A model generated the notes under the pieces. It ran no database searches and had not been told where the DNA came from. It saw nothing but the letters and a program-made list of their open reading frames with translations. From the NCBI GenBank assembly GCA_035604615.1, contig DATNID010000074.1, positions 62,001-126,000 of the forward strand: a stretch of DNA of 64,000 bases, read 5' to 3'. Positions 15,255 to 23,514 of this stretch are shown one piece after another (position 1 is the stretch's first letter; each line of letters opens with the position of its first letter). A program made the translations under genes and the position numbers. The stretch comes from DATJLY01 sp035604615. GTDB lineage: Bacteria; Pseudomonadota; Alphaproteobacteria; ATCC43930; CGMCC-115725.

Positions 15255-17456
15255 TCAGACCTTGATCTCGCTGTCATAGAGCGGCGGATCGCTCTTCAGC
15301 TTGACCTCGACATTGTGCAGCCGGCCGCAGCCCGGGCAAGCGTAGCGGCGCGCCTCGAGCTCCTCGTGGAGCGTGATCCGGGGTCCGAGCTCGGCCGCCG
15401 TCGCGGTCGACTGAAGCGCGTAGTATTTCCAGTTCTCGTTCGCGGGCGCGATGCAGGTGCCGCACGCGCAGCGGAAAAATGCCCGCGCGCCGATGCGCTG
15501 GATGGAGGCGCGGTCGCCGGCGAGCGCCAGGATTTCGCCCTTGGCATCCTTGGGCGGCGCGTCGGCGAGGCTGCGCTCCGCCGTCCAGCCCAAGCGCTCG
15601 GCGAGGATTTCGGCGCGCCGCGCGGCTGTCGCCTTGGCGTCGAGCGTGCCGTCGGCGGCCACGACCACGCCATAAATGAGCCGTGCCGCGCCGCGCGAGA
15701 CCATGTCGAAGCGAATATCCTGCACCACCCGCTCCGGCTCGCGCTCGATCGGATCGCCCCAGCCGGCTCCGGCGCTGGGGCCGTTCTCGAACACGTCGTT
15801 GCGGGTGAAGAGATCGGGCCGGGTCATCTTGGCGGGATAATGCTGCAGCTCGCCGCCGATCGATTCGAGGTCGGCGGGAATGCGGCCCGCATCGAGCGAG
15901 GCGCGCAGGGTCGCGTTCTTGCGCAGGCGCCGCGTGTTGCAGGCGCTGGGATAGCCGCCGAACAGGCCGAGCGAGGTCGGGGATTCATAGCAATGGCACG
16001 AGAAGCGCACGTTCATCTTCTCGACATCGTGCAGGATGTAGCCGTGGCCGACGCTAACGCCGCCGCGGTTGCGGCCGGGGCCGGCCGTGTCGCGCAGGAA
16101 CTTGCGGAAGAGATAAAGCAGCGGCGTGTTGTTCTCGGCGCGCTCGATGTTCTGCAGCCGGATCGCCGGGATATGGCGGTGCCCTTGCGGGCTCAGCCCG
16201 TCGCGATGGCAATAGGCGCCGCCGCCGACATAGACCTGGTCGAGGCTGGCGCCGTGATTGGGCTCGCCGTACTGGTTGAGGCCCTGGAGGTTGAACGTGT
16301 CGGGCCCGCCATTGGGCGCGGACTGGGCCTCGCGGATGTATTTGGGGCTGGTCGCGACCAGCTTGGACAGCACCTCGATGACGACGCTCTCGACGAGCCA
16401 CATGGCGCCGATCGGCCCCTGCCCCACCGGCGCCGGAAACGTGGCCGAGACGATCGAGCCGGGCCGCGCGATCACCTCCATCGGGCGGAACACGCCCTCG
16501 TTCCACGGCAGGTCATAGGCGAGGATCGGCAGCATGCCGGCGCGGATGCCGGCGAGCAGGCCCGACGCGGTGCAGTTCATGAAGCGCGGCGCCTGGTCGG
16601 CCGACTTGGTGAAGTCGAGCTTCAGGTGATCGCCGGTCTTGGTCATCTCGACATGGATGCGGTAGAGCTTGTTCTGGACGCCGTCGTGGTCGAGCAGCGC
16701 CTGGGCGCGATAGATACCGTCGGGCAGCTCCTTGAGGCGCTCGCGCACCGCTTTCTCGGAGATCTCGATGGCGCCGTCCATCACCGAGAGCACGGTGTCG
16801 ACGCCGTACTGGTCGATGGTCTCCTTGAGGCGGCGCAGTGCCACCCGGTTGGCCGCCAGCATGCCGCGGAAATCGAGCGCCATGTTGACCGGCAGGCGCG
16901 ACATGCCGAGGATCATCGCCAGCATATCGGAGCGGAACTGGTCGTCCTCGACGACGCGCAGCGGCGGCACCAGGATGCCTTCCTGGTAGGCCTCGGTCGC
17001 CTCGGTGCCGAACACGCTGCCGACATCGATCTGGTGCGAGCACACGCCGACCCAGCCGATGAGCTTGCCGTCGTGGAAGGCGGGCGCGGCGAGGCCGAAA
17101 TCGGGGGGATGCAGCGCGCCCTTGTAGGGATGATTGACCAGGAACATGTCGCCCGGCCGGATGCCGGGGCTGACCGCGCAGTCCGCCATGATGTGCTTCA
17201 CCATCTCGGCGACCGAGGCGGCGTGATAGAGCACGGTCTTGCCCAAGGTGACGATCTCGCCATGGGCGCGGAAGATGCCAGTGTTGAAGTCGGTTGCATC
17301 GTTGACCAAGGGCGAGCCCGAGATCGCCGACAGGGTCGCCGCCTGCTCCTCGCTGATCGAGATCAGGCGATGATGGATCACCTCGAAGGTGATCGGATCG
17401 ACCGCCGCCCGGTCGTAGCGGTAGAGGAACGAATCGACCGGCCTCACCTCGTCCAT
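15255..17456 (-). CDS. Hydantoinase B/acetone carboxylase alpha-like protein with gamma-like zinc tail
   Basis: Residues 1 to about 600 match the hydantoinase B/oxoprolinase family, which also includes the acetone carboxylase alpha subunit (DPITFEVIHHRLISISEEQ near the N-terminus; metal-site segments such as VNHPYKGALHPPDF). The last about 75 residues resemble the small gamma subunit of acetone carboxylases: two Cys pairs (RCACGTC and ACPGCG) and a conserved end, PPLYDSEIK. The product is therefore a fusion of alpha-type and gamma-type modules, 733 residues. It starts 1 nt after the hydantoinase A stop. Reactions possible for the pair are ATP-dependent ring opening of hydantoin-like lactams or carboxylation; sequence alone cannot decide. 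Confidence 0.88.
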   Translation of the reverse strand: MDEVRPVDSFLYRYDRAAVDPITFEVIHHRLISISEEQAATLSAISGSPLVNDATDFNTGIFRAHGEIVTLGKTVLYHAASVAEMVKHIMADCAVSPGIRPGDMFLVNHPYKGALHPPDFGLAAPAFHDGKLIGWVGVCSHQIDVGSVFGTEATEAYQEGILVPPLRVVEDDQFRSDMLAMILGMSRLPVNMALDFRGMLAANRVALRRLKETIDQYGVDTVLSVMDGAIEISEKAVRERLKELPDGIYRAQALLDHDGVQNKLYRIHVEMTKTGDHLKLDFTKSADQAPRFMNCTASGLLAGIRAGMLPILAYDLPWNEGVFRPMEVIARPGSIVSATFPAPVGQGPIGAMWLVESVVIEVLSKLVATSPKYIREAQSAPNGGPDTFNLQGLNQYGEPNHGASLDQVYVGGGAYCHRDGLSPQGHRHIPAIRLQNIERAENNTPLLYLFRKFLRDTAGPGRNRGGVSVGHGYILHDVEKMNVRFSCHCYESPTSLGLFGGYPSACNTRRLRKNATLRASLDAGRIPADLESIGGELQHYPAKMTRPDLFTRNDVFENGPSAGAGWGDPIEREPERVVQDIRFDMVSRGAARLIYGVVVAADGTLDAKATAARRAEILAERLGWTAERSLADAPPKDAKGEILALAGDRASIQRIGARAFFRCACGTCIAPANENWKYYALQSTATAAELGPRITLHEELEARRYACPGCGRLHNVEVKLKSDPPLYDSEIKV

Positions 17457-17457
17457 G

Positions 17458-19560
17458 TCAGTGCGCTCCGCGCGGCGCGAGTTCGATGATCATGTTGCCA
17501 AAGGGCTCGATCTCGAGTTGCTGTCCGACGCCGACGACGACGGTGGTGTCCGGCCGCTCGACGATCGCGGGTCCGGCCAGGACATGGCCGGGGCCGAGAT
17601 CGCCGGAGCGGTAGACCAGCGTATCGCGGAACCCGGCGCGATAGAAATAGACCCGCCGCGTGGCCACCGTCTGGGGCTTGCCGGAGCGCGGCTCGAGCCT
17701 GGCGCGCTTGGGCTTCATCACCGGAGAGGTCGCCTCGGCGCGCAAGGTCGTGAACTCGACGCCGGAGCCGCGCAGCGCGCTGCCCTTGCCGTAGATGTAT
17801 TCGTATTTCTCCTGGAAGCGGTCGACCAGCGCGTCGACGTCCGTTGCCGCAAGCGGCGCCGATAGCACCTCGACAAAGACCTCGTGCACCTGCTGGCGGA
17901 ACAGCATGCCGATGAAGCGGTCGATGCGGCAGTTGGCGCCGAGCGCGTCGCGGCAGCGCGCGTCGAGCTTGGCGAAGCCCTGGTTCAGCGCCGCAAGATC
18001 GACATGATCGGAGGCGCGCTTGAAGCGCGGCGGCGTGTGGTGGCCGAAGGCCAGCGAGAACGAGCGGTGGCGGTCGGCCGTGACCGCGCCGAAGGCGGAA
18101 TGGCCCGACGCGGTGGTGGGAACGATGACGCGCGCGATGCCGGCGATCGACGCGAACTGATGCGCGTGGGTCGGCCCGGCGCCGCCATAGGCGCAGATCG
18201 CGAAGTGGCGCGGATCGTGGCCCGACCAGGTGGTGACGCGGCGCAACAGGTCGGCCATCTTGTTGTTGGCGACCTCGCGGATGCCGGCGGCGGCCTCGTA
18301 GAGGTCCATGCCGAGCGGACCCGCGACGCGGTCCTGGATCGCCGCTTTGGCCCTGTCGATGTCGATGCTCATCTGGCCGCCGAGGAAATAATCGGGGTCG
18401 ATGATGCCGAGTACGACATCGGCGTCGGTGATGGTGGGCTCGACCCCGCCGCGGCCATAGCACGCCGGCCCCGGCACCGAGCCGGCGCTTTCGGGCCCCA
18501 CCATGAGATGTCCCGCGTGGAGCCGCGCGATCGAGCCGCCGCCGGCGCCGATCGCGGTCACCTTGATCGAGGGCAGCGCCACGTGAAATCGGCCGACCTC
18601 GCGCACCGTCTGCAGCACGGGCTGGCCGTTGACGATCAAGCCGACATCGAAACTGGTGCCGCCCATGTCGGCGGTGATGATGTCCTTGATGCCGAGCTGT
18701 TCGCCCAGTTGCTGCGAGGCGAGCACGCCGCCCGCCGGGCCCGAGGTCAGGAGATTGGCGGCCTGGAACGCCGCCTCCGACGCCGGCAGCACGCCGCCGC
18801 CCGACTCCATGATCGAGACCGGCCCCTGATAACCCGCCTCGCGCATCGAGCGCTCGAGCCCGTTGATATAGCGGTGGATGACCGGGCCGAGATAGGAGTT
18901 GATGGCGGTGGTCGAGACACGCTCGTACTCGCCCAGGATCGGCACCAGCGACGAGCTGATGGTCACGAACACGCCCGGCGCCTCCTCGCGCACCAGCGCC
19001 TCGAGCCGTTCCTCGTGCGCGGGATTGCGGAACGACCACAGAAGCATGACGGCGATGGCCTCGACCCCGGAGGCGACCAGGCGGCGGATCGCGGCGCGCG
19101 CCGTGTCTTCGTCGAGCGGAGCCAGGATGCGGCCGCGATAATCGACGCGCTCGTCGATCTCCTCGATGAGGCGCCGCGCGATGATCGGCTCGGGGATGGA
19201 GCGCGTGGAATAGTGCGCGATCTCGTGGTCGAGCAAGCCCGCCCAACTCGCCATGCAGCGCTCGATCGCGAGCACGTCCGCGAAGCCGCGGGTGGTGAGG
19301 AGCCCGGTCTTGACGCCCTTGCGCTCGATGAAGGCGTTGGTGGCGGCGGTGGTGCCGTGCGCGAAATACTCGAGCTGCCGCGACAACTCGCGCGCGCCGA
19401 TGCCCAACTGCTTGGCGGCGAGCTCGAGCGCGTCGAGCACGCCGCGGGTGCGGTCCTCGGGCGTCGTCTGCGACTTGACGATGGTCACATCGCCCGCGTC
19501 CGACAGCATGACGAGATCGGTGAAGGTGCCGCCGATGTCGGTGCCGATGTAATAGCTCAT
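17458..19560 (-). CDS. Hydantoinase A/acetone carboxylase beta-like ATPase subunit
   Basis: The 700-residue protein has the HyuA N-terminal nucleotide fold, GTDIGGTFTDLVM at residues 5-17, then the hydantoinase A core (MGGTSFDVGLIVNGQP and GAGGGSIARLHAG) and a C-terminal oxoprolinase-like domain. It couples ATP hydrolysis to amide-ring hydrolysis or to carboxylation with its B partner. ATG 19560 begins the family-typical MSYYIGTDIGGT; upstream codons in frame give no better start. It is the first gene of a six-gene minus-strand operon, divergent from the hydratase-UbiD operon, and shares with it the 138-nt intergenic region. Confidence 0.9.
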   Translation of the reverse strand: MSYYIGTDIGGTFTDLVMLSDAGDVTIVKSQTTPEDRTRGVLDALELAAKQLGIGARELSRQLEYFAHGTTAATNAFIERKGVKTGLLTTRGFADVLAIERCMASWAGLLDHEIAHYSTRSIPEPIIARRLIEEIDERVDYRGRILAPLDEDTARAAIRRLVASGVEAIAVMLLWSFRNPAHEERLEALVREEAPGVFVTISSSLVPILGEYERVSTTAINSYLGPVIHRYINGLERSMREAGYQGPVSIMESGGGVLPASEAAFQAANLLTSGPAGGVLASQQLGEQLGIKDIITADMGGTSFDVGLIVNGQPVLQTVREVGRFHVALPSIKVTAIGAGGGSIARLHAGHLMVGPESAGSVPGPACYGRGGVEPTITDADVVLGIIDPDYFLGGQMSIDIDRAKAAIQDRVAGPLGMDLYEAAAGIREVANNKMADLLRRVTTWSGHDPRHFAICAYGGAGPTHAHQFASIAGIARVIVPTTASGHSAFGAVTADRHRSFSLAFGHHTPPRFKRASDHVDLAALNQGFAKLDARCRDALGANCRIDRFIGMLFRQQVHEVFVEVLSAPLAATDVDALVDRFQEKYEYIYGKGSALRGSGVEFTTLRAEATSPVMKPKRARLEPRSGKPQTVATRRVYFYRAGFRDTLVYRSGDLGPGHVLAGPAIVERPDTTVVVGVGQQLEIEPFGNMIIELAPRGAH

Positions 19561-19698
19561 GCGCGCGAGCCTAAGGACGCCCCGGACAAGGGTCAACGCA
19601 AAACATCATAAGCCCGTACTTTTGACCTTTTGCCGCTTGATTGACCGCGCGAAGCCGCGGCCCTAGCTTTGCGCGACGGCGCGACGGGGGCAGAACGC
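19561..19698. promoter_or_regulatory. Divergent control region between the two catabolic operons
   Basis: This 138-nt spacer separates the minus-strand hydantoinase-LigB operon from the plus-strand hydratase-UbiD operon. It contains three copies of the same hexamer: GGTCAA at 19591-19596 and TTGACC at 19622-19627 and 19641-19646, the last two 19 bp apart (near two helical turns). These may be operator half-sites or overlapping -35 elements. Two GntR-type regulators are encoded 7.5 kb away and are candidate binders. This is a pattern reading only; no -10 box could be fixed with confidence. Confidence 0.35.
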
Positions 19699-20481
19699 AT
19701 GAGCAAGACCGCGGAGATCGCACGGCGCATCCTCGATGCCTATGCGAGCGGCACGACGATCGCGCCGGTGCGCGGCGAGATCACCGGCGTCGCCGAAGCC
19801 TATGCGGTGCAGCGCGCCACCATCGAGGTCTGGCTCGGCCAAGGACGCAAGCTCATCGGCCACAAGATCGGCCTCACCTCGCCCGCGGTGCAGGCGCAGC
19901 TTGGCGTCGGCGAGCCCGATTTCGGCGCGCTCTTCGCCGACATGGTGGTGCCCGACGGCGCGGTCGTGCCCAAGGGCCGCGTGCTGCAGCCGCGCATCGA
20001 GGGCGAGATCGCCTTCGTGCTCAAATCCGATTTGCGCGGCGACCGCGACGGGCGCATCTCGCCGGCGGACGTGATCGCGGCGACCGACTATGTCGTGCCC
20101 GCCATCGAGATTTGCGGCAGCCGCATCGCCAACTGGGACATCCGCATCGAGGACACCATCGCCGACGACGCGTCCTCGGGCCTGATCGTGCTGTCGGGCC
20201 AGCGCAGCAAGCCGTCGCTCGACGCGCTGGCCACGATCGCGATGGCGGTGCGCCCGAGCGACGCGGAAGCGGTCAGCGGCAGCGGCGACGCCTGTCTCGG
20301 CAATCCCGCCAACGCAGTGGCGTGGCTCGGCGAGGCGCTGCTGCGCTTCGGCGGCAGGCTGCGCGCCGGCGACGTGGTGATGAGCGGCGCGCTGGCGAAG
20401 ATGCTGCCGGCCGCGCCGGGCACGAGCTTCACCGCCGATTTCGGCGCTTTCGGCAGCGTCTCGGTCGGCTTCGCGCCGTGA
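19699..20481 (+). CDS. MhpD-family 2-hydroxypentadienoate hydratase or 4-oxalocrotonate decarboxylase
   Basis: The 260-residue protein matches the 2-keto-4-pentenoate hydratase/oxalocrotonate decarboxylase family (fumarylacetoacetase fold). Metal-binding glutamates are visible in RIEGEIAFVL and in PAIEICGSRI, and GHKIGLTS is the conserved N-terminal loop. The family hydrates or decarboxylates the dienoate produced by meta-cleavage. ATG 19699 is used (GGGGGC-AGA upstream); an earlier in-frame initiator at 19669 lies in the intergenic region and is less likely. It heads the operon with UbiD and faces the LigB operon, giving the late steps of a meta-cleavage route. Confidence 0.9.
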   Translation: MSKTAEIARRILDAYASGTTIAPVRGEITGVAEAYAVQRATIEVWLGQGRKLIGHKIGLTSPAVQAQLGVGEPDFGALFADMVVPDGAVVPKGRVLQPRIEGEIAFVLKSDLRGDRDGRISPADVIAATDYVVPAIEICGSRIANWDIRIEDTIADDASSGLIVLSGQRSKPSLDALATIAMAVRPSDAEAVSGSGDACLGNPANAVAWLGEALLRFGGRLRAGDVVMSGALAKMLPAAPGTSFTADFGAFGSVSVGFAP

Positions 20482-20496
20482 GGCCAAGGAGGGTGC

Positions 20497-21894
20497 GTGG
20501 CCAAGGACCTGCAGGACTTCGTCGCCGCGATCGGCAGCCGCCCCGGCGACCTGGTTGAGATCGACCGGCCGGTCAAGCCGCACGATTTCGAGGTCACCGC
20601 GCTGTTGAAGCAGCTCGAGGACGAGCACCGCTATCCCGCGGTCCTGTTCCGCCATCCCCTCGACCCCGAGGACCGGCCGTCGGAGTTTCCGCTCCTCACC
20701 AACATGTACGCGACGCGCGAGCGCTGCGCCATCATGCTCGGGCTCGACCCGGCGCGGCGGAACTGGGATCTGAGCCTCGCCTATGCCGCGGCGCTGCGCC
20801 GCAGGGTCGCGCCGGTTGTCGTTGCACCCGAGAACGCGCCGGTACGGCAATGCGCGTGGCAAGGCAGCGATGCCGATATCAGCCGCGTGCCGATCGTGCG
20901 CCATTTCGCGATGGACATCGCGCCGACCTTGACCATGACCCACGTCATGCGCTCGCTCGAGGGCATCTACAACGTGTCCTTCGCCAAGACGTTCTACAAT
21001 TGGGACCCGAAGCGGTTGGTGGTGAGCATCCACACCCGCGATTTGGGCCGCGTGGTCAGGGAGTACCAGGAGCGCGGCGAGCCCGCGCCGATCGTCAACG
21101 TCATCGGCCATCACCCCGCCTTCCATCTCGGCAGCATCAACCGCCACGATTGGGGCAGCGACGATTACGCCGCCATCGGCGCCTTCATGGGCGAGCCGCT
21201 CAGGCTCACCCCGTCCTTGAGCTGGGGCGACAGGTTCCTGGTTCCGGCCGATGCCGACATCATCGTCGAGGGCGAGATCCCGCCCGGCGAGCGCGACATC
21301 TGCGATCCGTTCGGCGAGGTGGCGCGGCTCTACCAGGCGCAATGCCTGCGCCCCGTCTTCCGCGTCAAGGCGATCACGTTCCGGCGCGGCGCGATGGTGC
21401 AGGACATCTTCTCGGGCTTCCACGATTCGAACGCGCTAGGCGCGCTGATGAAAGAGGCGGTGCTGGAGAACGCGCTCAGGCCGTCCTTCGCCAACCTGCA
21501 TCAGATTCATGCGCCCGATTCCGCCTGCGGCGTCTACGCGGCCTACATCTCGGTGCGCGATGTGCAGCCGGGCGAGGCGCAGCGCATCGGCGCCATCGCG
21601 CTCGACACGGTCGGCATCATGCAGCTCGTGGTGGTGGTCGACGCCGACATCGACGTCTACGACGAGGCGCAGGTGCTGTGGGCGATGCACACCTACACGT
21701 CGATCGCGGGCGGCGTCCGGATGCACGGCGAGCCGCTCGGCCTCCATAGCGGCTTCGCCACCACCAACTGGGGCGGCAAGGTGATGATCGACGCGACGCG
21801 GCCCAGGGACTTCGCCTTCGGCGCGCGCTCGGAGGTGCCGCGCGAGGCGATGGAGCGCGTCCGCCTCGCCGATTATCTGCCGCGGGGGAACTAG
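20497..21894 (+). CDS. UbiD-family (prenyl-FMN) decarboxylase
   Basis: The 465-residue protein is a UbiD-type reversible decarboxylase: N-terminal split-barrel region with a DLVEIDRPVKPHDFEVTAL strand, central Mn/prenyl-FMN segment (IYNVSFAKTFYN, then HTRDLGRVV and NVIGHHPAF), and the acidic active-site region VEGEIPPGERD followed by DPFGE. It should decarboxylate an aromatic or alpha,beta-unsaturated acid using prenylated FMN. No UbiX prenyltransferase is in the window, so cofactor must come from elsewhere. GTG 20497 has a strong AAGGAGG site. A 59-residue zinc-ribbon gene follows after 3 nt, as with small subunits of aromatic-acid decarboxylases. Confidence 0.9.
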   Translation: MAKDLQDFVAAIGSRPGDLVEIDRPVKPHDFEVTALLKQLEDEHRYPAVLFRHPLDPEDRPSEFPLLTNMYATRERCAIMLGLDPARRNWDLSLAYAAALRRRVAPVVVAPENAPVRQCAWQGSDADISRVPIVRHFAMDIAPTLTMTHVMRSLEGIYNVSFAKTFYNWDPKRLVVSIHTRDLGRVVREYQERGEPAPIVNVIGHHPAFHLGSINRHDWGSDDYAAIGAFMGEPLRLTPSLSWGDRFLVPADADIIVEGEIPPGERDICDPFGEVARLYQAQCLRPVFRVKAITFRRGAMVQDIFSGFHDSNALGALMKEAVLENALRPSFANLHQIHAPDSACGVYAAYISVRDVQPGEAQRIGAIALDTVGIMQLVVVVDADIDVYDEAQVLWAMHTYTSIAGGVRMHGEPLGLHSGFATTNWGGKVMIDATRPRDFAFGARSEVPREAMERVRLADYLPRGN

Positions 21895-21897
21895 GGC

Positions 21898-22077
21898 ATG
21901 GAGCGCATCTTCTGGGCCGAGTGCCCGCACTGCCACGGGCGCTTCTACTGCAACCACCAGGAGCTGCGGCATTCCGGCCAGCGCCTGTTCTGTCCCTTCT
22001 GCCGCACGCGCTTCGTGCCCGAGGCGGCGGCTTCCCTCGACGACCGCCTGCCGCCCGGCGCGGCGCAGGAGACCTGA
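21898..22077 (+). CDS. Small zinc-ribbon protein (59 aa), possible VdcD/BsdD-like decarboxylase subunit
   Basis: ATG 21898 to TGA 22075-22077 encodes 59 residues with two zinc knuckles: ECPHCHG at residues 8-14 and FCPFCRT at 31-37, plus an extra His/Cys cluster between them (FYCNH). The C-terminal 20 residues are acidic and Pro-rich. It begins 3 nt after the UbiD stop and is followed at once by the hydrolase gene, so it is in the operon. Non-oxidative hydroxyarylic-acid decarboxylases carry a small subunit of similar size and Cys pattern (VdcD/BsdD); homology was not tested. It is too short for ordinary gene-length cutoffs. Confidence 0.75.
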   Translation: MERIFWAECPHCHGRFYCNHQELRHSGQRLFCPFCRTRFVPEAAASLDDRLPPGAAQET

Positions 22078-22081
22078 CATA
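22067..22081 (+). promoter_or_regulatory. Ribosome-binding site pointing to an ATA start
   Basis: AGGAG at 22067-22071 lies 7 nt before ATA at 22079-22081, which sits exactly where the ATG of the alpha/beta hydrolase should be. The site lies inside the end of the zinc-ribbon gene, as expected for coupled translation. The next usable initiator, GTG 22097, would be 25 nt from AGGAG. Confidence 0.5.
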
Positions 22082-22768
22082 GCGACCTTCGTTCTGGTGC
22101 ATGGTGCGTGGGTCGCGGGCTGGTGCTGGCGGCCCATCGCGCGGCCGTTGCGCGCCAAGGGGCACGAGGTCTACACGCCGACGCTCACAGGCGTGGGCGA
22201 GCGCTCGCACCTGTTGCGCGCCGGCATCGATCTCGACACCCATATCAAGGACATTCTCAACGTCATCAAGTTCGAGGAGCTGTCCGGGATCGTGCTGTGC
22301 GGCCATTCCTATGGCGGCATGGTGGTGACGGGCGTGGCCGACGCGGTTCCGGACAAGATCGCGGCGCTCGTCTATCTCGACGCCTTCGTGCCCGAGAACG
22401 GCCAGGCGCTCGCCGACCTTGTGCCGCAAGGCCGGCAGCCCATGGGAGACGGAATCGCGGTGCCGCCGCTGCCGCCCTCCGCCTTCGGCGTCTCGCCGGA
22501 AAAGGCGGCCTTGTGGGAGTCGCGCCTGACGCCCCATCCCGCGCAATGCTTCACGCAGCCGGTCAAGCGCACCGGCGGCATCGGCCGCATCCGCAGGCGC
22601 CACTACATCTATGCCAACGATCCGCAGCCGACCAGCTTCACGCAGTTCTACGAGAAGTTCCGGAACGCGCCGGGCTGGACCGTGCACACGCTCCCTTGCA
22701 CCCATCTCGTGCAGCTCGACATGCCCGCGGAGCTGACGCAATTGCTGCTCGATGCGGCGTCTCAATAG
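22079..22768 (+). CDS. Alpha/beta hydrolase (esterase-like), probable non-standard ATA start
   Basis: Reading from ATA 22079 gives 229 residues starting with the first core strand and oxyanion loop, ATFVLVHGAWVAGWCW, typical of this esterase family. The nucleophile elbow is GHSYGG, the acid lies near YLDAFVP and the His is in CTHLVQLDM. If GTG 22097 is used instead, the first strand is lost and the protein would begin at the oxyanion loop. AGGAG 7 nt before the ATA favours 22079. Either an ATA start, an assembly error or a damaged start codon explains this. It overlaps the convergent SDR gene by 7 nt and probably hydrolyses an ester or ring-cleavage intermediate. Confidence 0.78.
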   Translation: MATFVLVHGAWVAGWCWRPIARPLRAKGHEVYTPTLTGVGERSHLLRAGIDLDTHIKDILNVIKFEELSGIVLCGHSYGGMVVTGVADAVPDKIAALVYLDAFVPENGQALADLVPQGRQPMGDGIAVPPLPPSAFGVSPEKAALWESRLTPHPAQCFTQPVKRTGGIGRIRRRHYIYANDPQPTSFTQFYEKFRNAPGWTVHTLPCTHLVQLDMPAELTQLLLDAASQ

Positions 22769-23514
22769 GTCGCGCGCCCGCCCGAGATGTCGAACACGGC
22801 GCCGGTGCTGAAGCTGCAGTCCTCCGAGCAAAGCCAGGCGACGAGCGCCGCGATCTCGTGCGGCTCGACGAAGCGATTCATCGGAATCTTCGACAGCATG
22901 TAGTCGATATGCGCCTGGGTCATCTGGGCAAAGAGCTCGGTGCGGGCGGCGGCCGGCGTCACGCAATTGACCGTGATCCTGGTGCCCGCCAGCTCCTTGC
23001 CGAGCGACTTGGTCAGCGCGATGAGGCCGGCCTTGGCGGCGCTGTAGGCCGGCGCGTTGGGATTACCCTCCTTGCCCGCGACCGAGGCCATGTTGACGAT
23101 GCGGCCATAGTTGCGCGCCATCATGTGCGGCACCAGCGCGCGGGCGCACAGGAAGGCGCCGGTCAGGTCGATCTCGATGACGCTGCGCCATTCCGCCGGC
23201 TGGTAGTCCCAGGTGGTCTTGTTGGGGCCAGTGATGCCGGCATTGTTGACGAGAATGTCGACCGCGCCGAATTGTCCGATCGATGCCGCGGCCGCCGCCG
23301 CCACCGAAGCCTCATCGGCCACGTCCGCCGCCTGCCAATTGACATTGCCCGCCTGGCCGAGCGTCGCCGCCGCCTGCGCCAGTGCCGGCTCGTCCCGATC
23401 CCACAGGCTGACCTTCGCGCCCGAGGCGAGAAGGCGCTCGGCGCAGGCATAGCCGATGCCGCGGGCGCCGCCGGTGACGATTGCGGCGCGGCCGGCGAGG
23501 TCGATCTTGTTCAA
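22762..23514 (-). CDS. SDR-family oxidoreductase (intact catalytic residues)
   Basis: A 250-residue classical short-chain dehydrogenase: TGGARGIG cofactor loop, LVNNAGITG, catalytic Ser in NMASVAG, and Tyr-Lys in AYSAAKAG. The C-terminal FDISGGRATY resembles 3-oxoacyl-reductase-like members. TTG 23514 is assigned as start because it overlaps the NIPSNAP stop in TTGA, giving the expected short N-terminus MNKIDLAGRAAIVTGG. It contrasts with the SDR at 9725, which has lost its Tyr. The substrate is likely an alcohol or ketone intermediate of the neighbouring pathway (inference). Confidence 0.88.
   Translation of the reverse strand: MNKIDLAGRAAIVTGGARGIGYACAERLLASGAKVSLWDRDEPALAQAAATLGQAGNVNWQAADVADEASVAAAAAASIGQFGAVDILVNNAGITGPNKTTWDYQPAEWRSVIEIDLTGAFLCARALVPHMMARNYGRIVNMASVAGKEGNPNAPAYSAAKAGLIALTKSLGKELAGTRITVNCVTPAAARTELFAQMTQAHIDYMLSKIPMNRFVEPHEIAALVAWLCSEDCSFSTGAVFDISGGRATY

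Noticed and set aside
15315..17489. Plus-strand open frame of about 720 codons opposite hydantoinase B
   Set aside because: Shadow of the minus-strand gene; composition and lack of motifs match the other antisense frames.
22097..22768. Hydrolase beginning at GTG 22097
   Set aside because: It removes the first beta-strand of the fold and leaves a 25-nt gap to the ribosome site; kept only as the conventional alternative to the ATA start.
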